Shown here: positions 1 through 6,061 of the stretch, piece by piece
Position numbering within the stretch: the first letter of the stretch is position 1
Layout of the letters: each line of letters starts with the position of its first letter
Assembly: GCA_029259835.1 (NCBI GenBank)
Contig: JAJDEL010000578.1
Location: 1 to 6,254 of the forward strand
DNA from: Planctomicrobium sp.
GTDB lineage: Bacteria; Planctomycetota; Planctomycetia; Planctomycetales; Planctomycetaceae
Direction of reading: 5' to 3'
DNA length: 6,254 bases
Translations under genes and position numbers: made by a program
The notes under the pieces: generated by a model
Seen by the model: the letters and a program-made list of their open reading frames with translations, nothing else
Told to the model about the DNA's origin: nothing
The model's database searches: none

Positions 1-303
1 GGAACACGTTCATGGAAAAATTGGGCAATGGAAGAAGACATCTCCAGCCTCCTGGAATGGGAGAAAGTTTTTGGGGCAGAATTTCGCAGCATGCTTGTTT
101 TCGTCTACGAAGTTCTCAATCCGCGCGAAATGGATTACCATGATCTCACCTGGGAATTCAAACGCCGGCGCTACGCGTTTTATGGCGTTTGGACTCGGGA
201 CTACGCAAAATCGATGAAAACCTGTTCTCCCAGTTGGCAAACAGTGAACCTGCGAGCCAGCGACTACCAAAAATTGAAGCAACCGATCCTTTCAGTTTTG
301 TAG
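1..303 (+). CDS. HYExAFE family protein, C-terminal part (5' end outside window)
   Basis: The frame is open from base 1 to the TAG at 301-303, giving 100 residues and no visible true start. The ATG at 28 is probably internal, because coding continues in frame upstream of it (GTRSWKNWA). The pattern matches my recollection of the C-terminal half of the planctomycete HYExAFE family: a W-x-N-W segment, then an acidic helix with an L-x-x-W-E-x-x-F-G motif (about residues 18-25), FRSMLVFVYEV, RRRYAFYGVW (about 56-65) and SPSWQTV (about 77-83). The family-naming N-terminal HYExAFE motif would lie before the window. The molecular function is unknown. From memory, full-length members carry a D...VDVKGR-like stretch reminiscent of PD-(D/E)XK nuclease folds, but that part is not visible here. 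The family call is fairly sure; no function is claimed. Confidence 0.82.
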   Translation, partial: GTRSWKNWAMEEDISSLLEWEKVFGAEFRSMLVFVYEVLNPREMDYHDLTWEFKRRRYAFYGVWTRDYAKSMKTCSPSWQTVNLRASDYQKLKQPILSVL

Positions 304-368
304 CAGCAGCGTTGACACGGCGCCGCTGAGAGGACTCGAATTGACAACCCCATGAAACAATCAAACCT

Positions 369-578
369 ATGAGTCATCTCGCGCACAAAACCGTTTGCCT
401 CCTGGGCTTTTGCATAGCAAATCTCGCGTGCAATCTCGCCCTGGCTCAACAAGTCCCAGCACCAGCAGGTCGTGGAAGTGCCTATATTGTCAGGGATTTG
501 TGGTTCGATGGCATCATCACGACCGTCATGGTCGGAGCTGCTCTTTTCGTGATTTGCCGCACTAGCAATCGCAGCTAA
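369..578 (+). CDS. Small exported or membrane-anchored protein, unknown function
   Basis: This 69-residue ORF ends with TAA at 576-578. ATG 369 is the only possible start, because in-frame stops lie at 327 and 342 and no start codon falls between. Residues 1-27 look like a signal peptide: His/Lys near the N-terminus, a hydrophobic core around 8-25, and A-x-A (25-27) before QQ. A short Pro/Gly-rich linker (30-36) follows, then a second hydrophobic segment at about 48-62 (IITTVMVGAALFVIC), ending in a basic tail, RTSNRS. This predicts a cleaved or N-anchored polypeptide with a single C-terminal membrane helix and a cytoplasmic Arg tail. No SD is visible; the ATG overlaps the stop of a 6-codon mini-ORF at 352-372. 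I do not recognise the family. The clean signal-peptide-plus-helix architecture and the lack of a competing ORF favour a real gene. It lies upstream of the ketosynthase but separated by 157 nt, so co-function is only a possibility. Confidence 0.6.
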   Translation: MSHLAHKTVCLLGFCIANLACNLALAQQVPAPAGRGSAYIVRDLWFDGIITTVMVGAALFVICRTSNRS

Positions 579-618
579 AGAAGCCCGAAAAAGAGAAAGA
601 GTCTCCGCCGCGGGTGCT

Positions 619-698
619 CACAGATCAACACAGATGAAATACAACGGAAAGTGACTTTCACTTTCCAACTTATCCGCGATCATCTGTAAAAATCAGTG
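619..698. repeat. Three-tier intergenic inverted repeat (potential cruciform or RNA stem-loop)
   Basis: Nested arms are visible by eye. The apical arms 646-654 (GGAAAGTGA) and 658-666 (TCACTTTCC) are a perfect 9-bp match with a CTT loop. The middle arms 630-637 (ACAGATGA) and 680-687 (TCATCTGT) match 8 of 8. The outer arms 619-625 (CACAGAT) and 692-698 (ATCAGTG) match 6 of 7. The left side also holds a tandem 10-bp direct repeat, CACAGATCAA/CACAGATGAA (619-638). From memory, CACAGAT / ATCCGCG..CATCTGT sequences resemble dispersed intergenic repeats found in several environmental bacterial lineages; this was not verified. It could be a REP/MITE-like palindromic element or a structured leader of the ketosynthase mRNA. 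The moderately T-rich stretch 701-710 is too interrupted to call a terminator. Confidence 0.6.
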
Positions 699-718
699 GC
701 TCTTTCTTTATCGCCACT
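695..718. other. Small hairpin just before the ketosynthase RBS
   Basis: AGTGGC at 695-700 is the perfect reverse complement of GCCACT at 713-718, with a 12-nt pyrimidine-rich loop. It ends 5 nt before the RBS. Its left arm shares bases 695-698 with the outer arm of the larger inverted repeat (692-698), so the two structures are mutually exclusive in RNA. A 6-bp stem with a 12-nt loop is weak alone and may be chance. The overlap with the larger repeat is the only reason to record it. Confidence 0.3.
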
Positions 719-722
719 TTCC

Positions 723-729
723 AAGGGAG
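723..729 (+). promoter_or_regulatory. Ribosome binding site for the ketosynthase, fixes the GTG start
   Basis: AAGGGAG lies 6 nt upstream of the GTG at 736. It is the only strong Shine-Dalgarno match in front of any gene in the window. It supports GTG 736 as the start, which also puts the family N-terminal pattern VRIAITGIGLVTPLG at the usual distance from the initiator. Confidence 0.7.
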
Positions 730-735
730 TTTATT

Positions 736-1989
736 GTGAGCCGAGTTCGAATTGCCATCACAGGCATCGGGCTTGTCACGCCACTTGGAACGGGGCAAGA
801 ACAAACATGGCAGCACGTTTTGAATGGCAACTCAGCTGCGCGCTGGATGTCGAGCGCAGAACTCGACGCCGCAAATATCAACTCAGATTTTCGTTGGTAT
901 GGTGCGCCTGTTCAGCTTGCGGACACTCAATTCGCAAACGGAATTCGTCACCTATCCCGAACTGCTCAATTTGCACTGACTGCTTCTCAAGAGGCAATCC
1001 ACCAGGCTCAACTCGACGCCCGTTCCCTGCACACAGCGGCTTGCGTGATCGGCACGAGCAAATCAGATTTACGATCCATAGATTCTCTTTTTCTGGGCAT
1101 GAGCGATGAACAGGCTGGACTGCCGGACCAGCAGTTTTCGACTCTCTTCCCAAACTCTCCAGTCAACGAAGTTGCCACTCATTTCGCTATTGAAGGTCCA
1201 GTCCTTTGTCCTGTCTCTGCCTGTGCCACAGGACTTGTCAGTCTGATACGCGCGGCGGAGTTCATTCAGCATGACGAAGTGACTTGCTGCATTGCTGGCA
1301 GTGCCGATTCCTCACTCCACTCCGGCCTGCTTGCTTCATACCGCCGGTTAGGCGTCTTGGCTCCACCGGGAAATGACCCATCTCAAGCCTGCCGACCTTT
1401 TGACTCGAACCGTTCAGGATTCGTTGTCGGTGAGGGTGCTTCAGCGCTTGTGCTTGAAAGTTGGGACCACGCGATCAATCGAGGTGCAGCACCCTTGGCG
1501 GAGTGGGTGGATGGAATCATTGGGTGTGATCCGACCGGTCTGACCAGCGTCGATTCGACAGGTGAGACTCTCGCAGCGTTAATCGACCGGCTGCTTACCA
1601 GAAACAACATCGCACCGAGCCAGGTTTCAGCAGTTTCCTATCATGGTACTGCGACAGAACTGAATGACCTCACCGAAGCCAGAGCGATTCAAAAAATCTT
1701 TGGTGACGGGCCACTTGGATTTGGAGTCAAAGGCGCCATCGGCCACCTCCTGGGAGCCGCCGGTGCAGTGGAAACAGCCTTAGGAGTCTTGGCGCTTCGA
1801 GATCAAGTTCTGCCACCGACCGTTAATCATGTGAATCATGACTCTGATTGTTCCAATCGAGTCACCCAACATGAAGCTGTACACCAGTCGATGGAGTTTC
1901 TTCTCAAAACATCCCTAGGCTTCGGAGGACATTTAGCCGTCGGCCTGCTAAAACGATGCAATAAGAGCAATTTGCTCGAAAGCGGATGA
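736..1989 (+). CDS. Beta-ketoacyl-ACP synthase, FabF/KAS II type
   Basis: This is a 417-residue thiolase-fold condensing enzyme, close to the usual length of about 410 for FabF. It should perform decarboxylative Claisen condensation of malonyl-ACP with an acyl-ACP in the cytoplasm. Visible landmarks are the N-terminal ITGIGLVTPLG (8-18); the nucleophile Cys163 in VSACATG; a FabF-like RPFDSNRSGFVVGEGA block (220-235); catalytic His303 in YHGTATELND; Lys332; and His337 in GHLLGAAGAVE. These numbers nearly coincide with the Cys-His-Lys-His of E. coli FabF. The intact Cys163 argues against a chain-length factor (KS-beta). The C-terminal glycine loop reads GFGGHL (395-400) where housekeeping FabF has GFGGTN. 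With a CrtI-like oxidoreductase directly downstream and no fab genes around, I infer a specialised rather than housekeeping KAS, so no gene symbol is given. The start is GTG with a good SD. The stop TGA overlaps the ATG at 1986. Confidence 0.93.
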   Translation: MSRVRIAITGIGLVTPLGTGQEQTWQHVLNGNSAARWMSSAELDAANINSDFRWYGAPVQLADTQFANGIRHLSRTAQFALTASQEAIHQAQLDARSLHTAACVIGTSKSDLRSIDSLFLGMSDEQAGLPDQQFSTLFPNSPVNEVATHFAIEGPVLCPVSACATGLVSLIRAAEFIQHDEVTCCIAGSADSSLHSGLLASYRRLGVLAPPGNDPSQACRPFDSNRSGFVVGEGASALVLESWDHAINRGAAPLAEWVDGIIGCDPTGLTSVDSTGETLAALIDRLLTRNNIAPSQVSAVSYHGTATELNDLTEARAIQKIFGDGPLGFGVKGAIGHLLGAAGAVETALGVLALRDQVLPPTVNHVNHDSDCSNRVTQHEAVHQSMEFLLKTSLGFGGHLAVGLLKRCNKSNLLESG

Positions 1990-2024
1990 ATTCGATTATC
2001 GAGAACAGAAAAGCAATCGAGTGA
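1986..2024 (+). other. 12-codon mini-ORF bridging ketosynthase and oxidoreductase
   Basis: ATG at 1986 overlaps the ketosynthase stop (ATGA, 1986-1989). It reads MNSIIENRKAIE and stops with TGA at 2022-2024, which overlaps the GTG start of the next gene (GTGA, 2021-2024). A ribosome finishing the ketosynthase could reinitiate here and be delivered onto the oxidoreductase start, which lacks a clear SD. The overlaps are seen directly; translation and coupling are inference. Such a short ORF could be chance. Confidence 0.3.
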
Positions 2025-3406
2025 AGTACGATACCATTATCATTGGCGCTGGGATGTCCGGGTTGGCGGCTGGAATCCGGTTGGCCTACTACGAAAAGAA
2101 AGTCTGCATTCTCGAGCGGCACACGACCATCGGCGGGCTGAATTCATTTTATCGCTTGCGTGGCCGGAATTACGATGTCGGGTTACACGCTGTCACGAAC
2201 TACGCTCCCCCTAAAACACGAACTGGGCCACTGGCAAAATTACTCAAACAATTACGTCTGCGCTGGGACGATTTTGATCTCTCACCGCAATGTGGTTCAT
2301 CAGTCGTCTTCCCGAGTCATCGATTCTCATTCGATAATGGCTATGAACAGTTTCTCGATGCGGTTTGCGATGAATTCCCGGCCCAAGCAGACGGCTTCCG
2401 CAGGCTGGTCCAACAAGTCGAAGAATTCAACGAACTGGATCTGCAACAGGAACCGGTTTCAGCACGCAAGATTCTCGGCGATCGCCTGAGCGATCCAGTC
2501 CTGATCGATATGCTGCTTTGCCCGCTCATGTTTTACGGTTCCGCACTCCCGCACGATATGGACTTCAATCAGTTCGTGATCATGTTCAAAAGCATTTTCA
2601 AAGAAGGTTTCGGTCGCCCGTTCGATGGAGTTCGACAAATTCTGAAAACGCTGACTCGTCATTACAAATCGCTCGGTGGTGAGTTAAAACTGCGACAGGG
2701 TGTGCGTGAAATCAAGATCGAGAACGGAAAAGCGGTCGGCGTGATCACGGACGATGGTCAGGAGATCGATGCAGAGAACGTTCTCTCATCCGCCGGTGTG
2801 GCTGAAACTTTTGACTTGTGTGGGCAGCAATTCACAGGCGAAAAAGTCGCTCACGGTGAAGTCTCCTTCAACGAAGCGATCTTCGTTCTAGACCGACAAC
2901 CCAAAGAATTCGGTCACAACGAAACCATCGTCTTCTACAACAACGAAGAACAATTTCACTACGCCCCACCTGAAGATCCATGCGATGTCCGTAGTGGGAT
3001 CATTTGCTCGCCGAATAATTTTCAGTACGCAGATGATCAGGAACTGGAAGACGGCTTCATTCGTATCACGGCTCTTGCAAATCCTGACTACTGGATGAAT
3101 CTTCCGGACGTTGAATACTATCAGGCAAAAGAAGAATGGACCGAGCGAATGGTCGCCTCGGCACTGAATCACATCCCTGATTTCCGGGACTACGTGATCG
3201 ATACCGATGTCTTCACGCCCCGCACAATCAAGAAATTCACAGGCCACATCAAAGGCGTTGTCTACGGCGCCCCAGTCAAAGTCCTCGACGGAACAACTCC
3301 GATCAACAATCTCTTCCTCTGCGGAACGGACCAAGGCTTCCTCGGCATCATCGGCTCCATGCTCTCCGGAATCACGATGGCGAATAATCATTTACTGAGG
3401 GATTAG
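2021..3406 (+). CDS. FAD-dependent oxidoreductase, phytoene desaturase/carotene isomerase (CrtI/CrtISO)-like
   Basis: This 461-residue protein (CrtI family usually about 490-510) opens with a dinucleotide-binding Rossmann motif, IIIGAGMSGLAAG (6-18, GxGxxG), followed by Glu32 at the end of the second strand (CILERHTTIGG, 29-39), the expected FAD ribose ligand. A YDVGLHAV segment (51-58) follows. The C-terminal FAD-contacting block is NLFLCGTDQGFLGIIGSMLSG (430-450), preceded by TPRTIKKFTGH (399-409) and GVVYG (412-416). This organisation is that of CrtI/CrtISO/amine-oxidase-type flavoproteins, which desaturate, isomerise or saturate polyenes. Substrate cannot be read from sequence. The neighbouring ketosynthase suggests an acyl or polyene chain rather than phytoene, since no crtB or other carotenoid gene is present. 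The GTG start places the Rossmann motif at residue 6 and has no good SD; the gene probably relies on coupling to the upstream frame (31-nt gap). Confidence 0.88.
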   Translation: MKYDTIIIGAGMSGLAAGIRLAYYEKKVCILERHTTIGGLNSFYRLRGRNYDVGLHAVTNYAPPKTRTGPLAKLLKQLRLRWDDFDLSPQCGSSVVFPSHRFSFDNGYEQFLDAVCDEFPAQADGFRRLVQQVEEFNELDLQQEPVSARKILGDRLSDPVLIDMLLCPLMFYGSALPHDMDFNQFVIMFKSIFKEGFGRPFDGVRQILKTLTRHYKSLGGELKLRQGVREIKIENGKAVGVITDDGQEIDAENVLSSAGVAETFDLCGQQFTGEKVAHGEVSFNEAIFVLDRQPKEFGHNETIVFYNNEEQFHYAPPEDPCDVRSGIICSPNNFQYADDQELEDGFIRITALANPDYWMNLPDVEYYQAKEEWTERMVASALNHIPDFRDYVIDTDVFTPRTIKKFTGHIKGVVYGAPVKVLDGTTPINNLFLCGTDQGFLGIIGSMLSGITMANNHLLRD

Positions 3407-3558
3407 GGCCGCATGGAGAATTGTGCCAACCTCTCTTGTGTTTAAACGGTGCAACTCATTTTCCTGGCAGACAAGTCCATTGATTTATGAATTTGTGAGT
3501 TGATACGATCAGAGATTGACAATTTCCCACGCGAAATGATTTAGAAAAACTCATTGCC
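3407..3558. other. Intergenic gap between oxidoreductase and deacylase
   Basis: These 152 nt contain no ORF worth calling and no stem followed by a T-run that would be a convincing intrinsic terminator. A consensus TTGACA sits at 3516-3521, 37 nt before the deacylase ATG, but the hexamers 16-18 nt downstream match TATAAT poorly. An 8-bp palindrome, GTTTAAAC, sits at 3440-3447. The gap size suggests the deacylase has its own promoter, which I cannot pinpoint. Confidence 0.4.
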
Positions 3559-5169
3559 ATGATACCACGATCCTTGATGCCGACAGTTTACATTGTGGTT
3601 TTTGCAGCGAGTGGATTGCTGCTGACGTCCCACCTTATCGCACAAGACACGGGATCGAACCCGGTCGATGCTGATGTGCTGTTGCAGGGTGGTTTGCTCT
3701 ACCTCGGTGATGGAGCAAAACCGCAAGTGGGTGATGTGGCAATCGCTGGTGAAAAAATCGTGGCGGTCGGAAAGTTCCCGATTGGGAAAGTTAAAGTTCG
3801 CCTGAACTGCACAGGACTTTCGATCAGTCCCGGGTTCATCGACCTGCACAATCACAGTGATCGGAGTGTACTCAAGAAAGAGACTCGGGCAGCGATGAAC
3901 TATCTCACGCAGGGTTGCACCACCATGATCACAGGAAACTGTGGGAGTGGTCCAATCGATGTCGAGAGTTACTACGGAAAACTTGACGAGTCAGGAATTG
4001 GTGTCAACGTGGCGCACTTAATTCCGCAAGGGTCGGTTCGGAAAGAAGTGATCGGAAGTGACAAACGCGAAGCGACACCTCCTGAGATTCAAAAAATGCA
4101 GGAAATTGTTTCCAAAGGTATGAAAGATGGTGCCTGGGGTATGTCGACCGGGTTAATTTACGTTCCCAGTTCGTTCGCGGATACGCAAGAATTAGTGGAA
4201 TTGGCAACGGTCGTCGGAGGGCATGGCGGCATCTACGCCAGCCACATTCGCGGCGAAGGGACAACTCTTTTGAAATCTGTCTCAGAAGCACTTCTCATTG
4301 GGCGCGAAGCAAAATTGCCAGTCCATATTTCGCATTTCAAATCATCCGGAAAAAGTTCATGGGGACTGGTTCGAACAGCGGTCGAAATGATCAACGAGGC
4401 CAAAGCAGAAGGCCAAAAAATCACAGCAGACCAGTATCCATACACCGCATCGAGTACGTCACTGAGCGCGACGACAATGCCTTCCTGGGCGCGGGCCGGC
4501 GGTCGAATAAAAACGCTGGAGCGTCTCAAGGGAGATACTGAAGTCGCACAACGCATTCGCGAAGCGATTAAGCGCAAACTCAAACTGACCGACAACGGGC
4601 ATCGGATTCAGATCGCCCGGCATTCCAAACATCCAGAATGGGCAGGGATGCGTCTGGATGAAATCGCCGAGGAAGAAAAAATCAGCACACTCGAACTTGT
4701 CTTGCAGATCGAAAAGAACGGCGGCGCGAGTATCGTGAATCATAGTATCAATGAAGACGACGTCCGTTTCGTGATGAGGCTCCCCTGGGTTGCGACGGCA
4801 TCAGATGGTTCCGCTCGTATTCCCAGCGACGAAATTCCTCACCCCCGCAACTATGGGACCTTCCCCCGCAAAATCGGGTTCTATGCAATTCGAGAACAAA
4901 ATATCGCGATCGAGCACGCAGTCAGAAGCTGCTCTGGATTACCTGCTGATATCCTGCGGATGACGGACCGCGGCTATCTTCGTGCTGGGTACGCCGCCGA
5001 TGTTCTCGTCTGGAGCGAAGAAGATCTCATTGATAGCGCCACATTCACGAATTCACAACAATACTCAAAAGGCCTGATCCACATCTACATCAACGGAACC
5101 CCCGCAATGCTAAACGGTCATGTGACCGGCGCTCTTGCCGGGAAAGTGTTGAGGCGACCCACCAAGTAA
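3559..5169 (+). CDS. Exported N-acyl-D-amino-acid deacylase (D-aminoacylase) family amidohydrolase
   Basis: This 536-residue metal-dependent amidohydrolase should release a free D-amino acid and a carboxylate from N-acyl-D-amino acids. Characterised D-aminoacylases are about 480-500 residues; much of the excess is an N-terminal signal peptide (Arg4, hydrophobic core about 9-27, likely cleavage after LIA at 28). No lipobox Cys is seen. The beta-sandwich start DVLLQGGLLYLGDG is at 39-52. Metal and catalytic motifs are all present: PGFIDLHNHSD with His97 and His99; TGNCG with Cys128; YASHIRGEG with His229; HISHFK with His259; ADQYPYTASST (290-300); TASDGS with Asp416; and HPRNYGTFPR (428-437). 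They correspond to the His/His/Cys/His/His/Asp set of Alcaligenes D-aminoacylase. The C-terminal GYLRAGYAADVLVW (472-485) returns to the beta-sandwich. ATG 3559 has no SD; Met7 (3577) is an alternative that still leaves a shorter signal peptide. Export implies periplasmic action. Family members include enzymes with other N-acyl or dipeptide-like substrates, so specificity is open. Confidence 0.93.
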   Translation: MIPRSLMPTVYIVVFAASGLLLTSHLIAQDTGSNPVDADVLLQGGLLYLGDGAKPQVGDVAIAGEKIVAVGKFPIGKVKVRLNCTGLSISPGFIDLHNHSDRSVLKKETRAAMNYLTQGCTTMITGNCGSGPIDVESYYGKLDESGIGVNVAHLIPQGSVRKEVIGSDKREATPPEIQKMQEIVSKGMKDGAWGMSTGLIYVPSSFADTQELVELATVVGGHGGIYASHIRGEGTTLLKSVSEALLIGREAKLPVHISHFKSSGKSSWGLVRTAVEMINEAKAEGQKITADQYPYTASSTSLSATTMPSWARAGGRIKTLERLKGDTEVAQRIREAIKRKLKLTDNGHRIQIARHSKHPEWAGMRLDEIAEEEKISTLELVLQIEKNGGASIVNHSINEDDVRFVMRLPWVATASDGSARIPSDEIPHPRNYGTFPRKIGFYAIREQNIAIEHAVRSCSGLPADILRMTDRGYLRAGYAADVLVWSEEDLIDSATFTNSQQYSKGLIHIYINGTPAMLNGHVTGALAGKVLRRPTK

Positions 5170-5252
5170 GACGATTAGGTCGGCAATCCCCTCTCCCTTC
5201 TGACTCTTAGCTTTCAGCCTCATACTTGCTCAGAACTTGGCCCCCGTGTCTT
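5170..5252. other. Convergent intergenic gap
   Basis: This is 83 nt between two genes reading toward each other, where a bidirectional terminator would be expected. I see no perfect inverted repeat with a T-tract on either strand, so termination here is either Rho-dependent or uses a structure too imperfect to find by eye. Confidence 0.4.
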
Positions 5253-5972
5253 TCATCGCAGTGGTTCCCCGAGCGCATCACAAGGGGAGCCTTCGGAGGT
5301 CCAACTATCCTGTAGAAGAGAAGACCCATACCCTATTTCTCTGTCATCATGGATGACGATGTCAATTGATTCATGCTCATTTCCAATGACTATTCCATCA
5401 TACCTTACAATCCAAAACGCAACGTTCTGACCTCTAAGGCAGCGGACGACACGAGAGCAGGAGACTCCTGACATATATTTTTTGTCAAAGTTATAATCAT
5501 ATGGGCACACATCAATGATCTTTTCAGCCCTCTTGAGAGCCTCCTTGATTGTGAGGCGTGATGGTCTCCAGTCCCTATTGTATTCCCAATTTGTTTCGTA
5601 CTCCTCACCGTCGCCTAGCATCGATTTCATTCGAGCGTTTGGCTGAACACCTTCAACCGATAGATCGCTGTCTTGTACTTGTACCGAGAAATCAGCCCCT
5701 TCAATTTGCAGATGTATAGGAAGTGGGTCAAACGAGATGTCCCACTTACAAACGGCTTCCGTATCAGGATGCCAACTTGCCTTGAACGACACGGTCTTCA
5801 ATATGAAATCTTTGAGCAATAGCTCCGATGGCGGTTGAAGCAAGGAATCTTGAGCGATGGCAACAACATGTACGACAGGATGCTTTGGTGATGGAAGTCG
5901 ACTATCCATTAAGTATTTCATTGTGAGATCGGCAAATGAGTAAGAGTTTCGGCTGGCTTCAGATTGCGTCAC
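5253..5972 (-). CDS. Unrecognised protein, 239 residues
   Basis: A GTG start at 5972 and TGA stop at 5255-5253 give 239 residues with no family I recognise. No signal peptide or membrane helix is evident. It is rich in acidic and aromatic residues. Four Cys lie in the C-terminal half (156, 172, 178, 231) and one at 76. Two segments suggest a small alpha/beta domain: a helix RLTIKEALKRAEKIID (139-154), then strands around AFWIVRYDGIVI (185-196) and SIDIVIHDDREIGYG (202-216). This helix-then-antiparallel-strands layout loosely recalls PepSY-like domains, but that is only a shape impression. An alternative ATG is Met18 (5921); neither start has a clear SD, though AAAAAGAT precedes the GTG. It lies 89 nt downstream of the DUF1501 stop on the same strand and converges on the deacylase. 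It has no overlapping ORF of comparable quality, so it is likely real. Confidence 0.62.
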   Translation of the reverse strand: MTQSEASRNSYSFADLTMKYLMDSRLPSPKHPVVHVVAIAQDSLLQPPSELLLKDFILKTVSFKASWHPDTEAVCKWDISFDPLPIHLQIEGADFSVQVQDSDLSVEGVQPNARMKSMLGDGEEYETNWEYNRDWRPSRLTIKEALKRAEKIIDVCPYDYNFDKKYMSGVSCSRVVRCLRGQNVAFWIVRYDGIVIGNEHESIDIVIHDDREIGYGSSLLQDSWTSEGSPCDALGEPLR

Positions 5973-6061
5973 ATCTTTTTAATTCTGTACGAATCATTGC
6001 TGATCAAACCAGCAGTGACATACGGGGCTTTCGACCTATTCGTGGTAACTCCGTAGTACAC
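5973..6061. other. Gap between DUF1501 gene and the unrecognised minus-strand gene
   Basis: These 89 nt contain only a small 5-bp stem (TGCTG 5998-6002 with CAGCA 6010-6014, 7-nt loop) without a T-tract on either side. No promoter is convincing. The spacing allows either readthrough from the DUF1501 gene or a separate promoter for the downstream gene. Confidence 0.35.

Noticed and set aside
10..282. 90-residue minus-strand ORF
   Set aside because: Antisense to the HYExAFE-family gene, whose plus-strand translation carries the recognisable motifs.
307..328. Possible terminator after the HYExAFE gene (CAGCG 307-311 with CGCTG 324-328)
   Set aside because: A short 5-bp stem with a 12-nt loop and no T-run afterwards.
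312..346. Two TTGACA boxes (312-317 and 341-346) before the small membrane protein
   Set aside because: Neither has a reasonable -10 at correct spacing, and for the second it would fall on the start codon.
696..1109. 137-residue plus-strand ORF in another frame
   Set aside because: It overlaps the ketosynthase N-terminus, is rich in Cys, Arg and Ser, and shows no domain; a frame shadow.
2888..3391. 167-residue minus-strand ORF
   Set aside because: It lies wholly antisense to the conserved C-terminal FAD-binding part of the oxidoreductase, and its composition is what the complement of that codon usage gives.
2021..3406. Naming the oxidoreductase crtI and inferring a carotenoid pathway
   Set aside because: No phytoene synthase or other carotenoid gene is nearby, and the FAD fold alone does not set the substrate.
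3440..3447. GTTTAAAC palindrome
   Set aside because: A lone 8-bp palindrome with no extension of the arms or repeated copy; not evidence of an operator.
3516..3545. TTGACA as a sigma-70 -35 box before the deacylase
   Set aside because: The -35 hexamer is perfect, but no acceptable -10 hexamer lies 16-18 nt downstream (at best 3 of 6 matches), so no promoter is called.
4233..4595. 120-residue minus-strand ORF
   Set aside because: Antisense to the conserved core of the deacylase, with no family resemblance.
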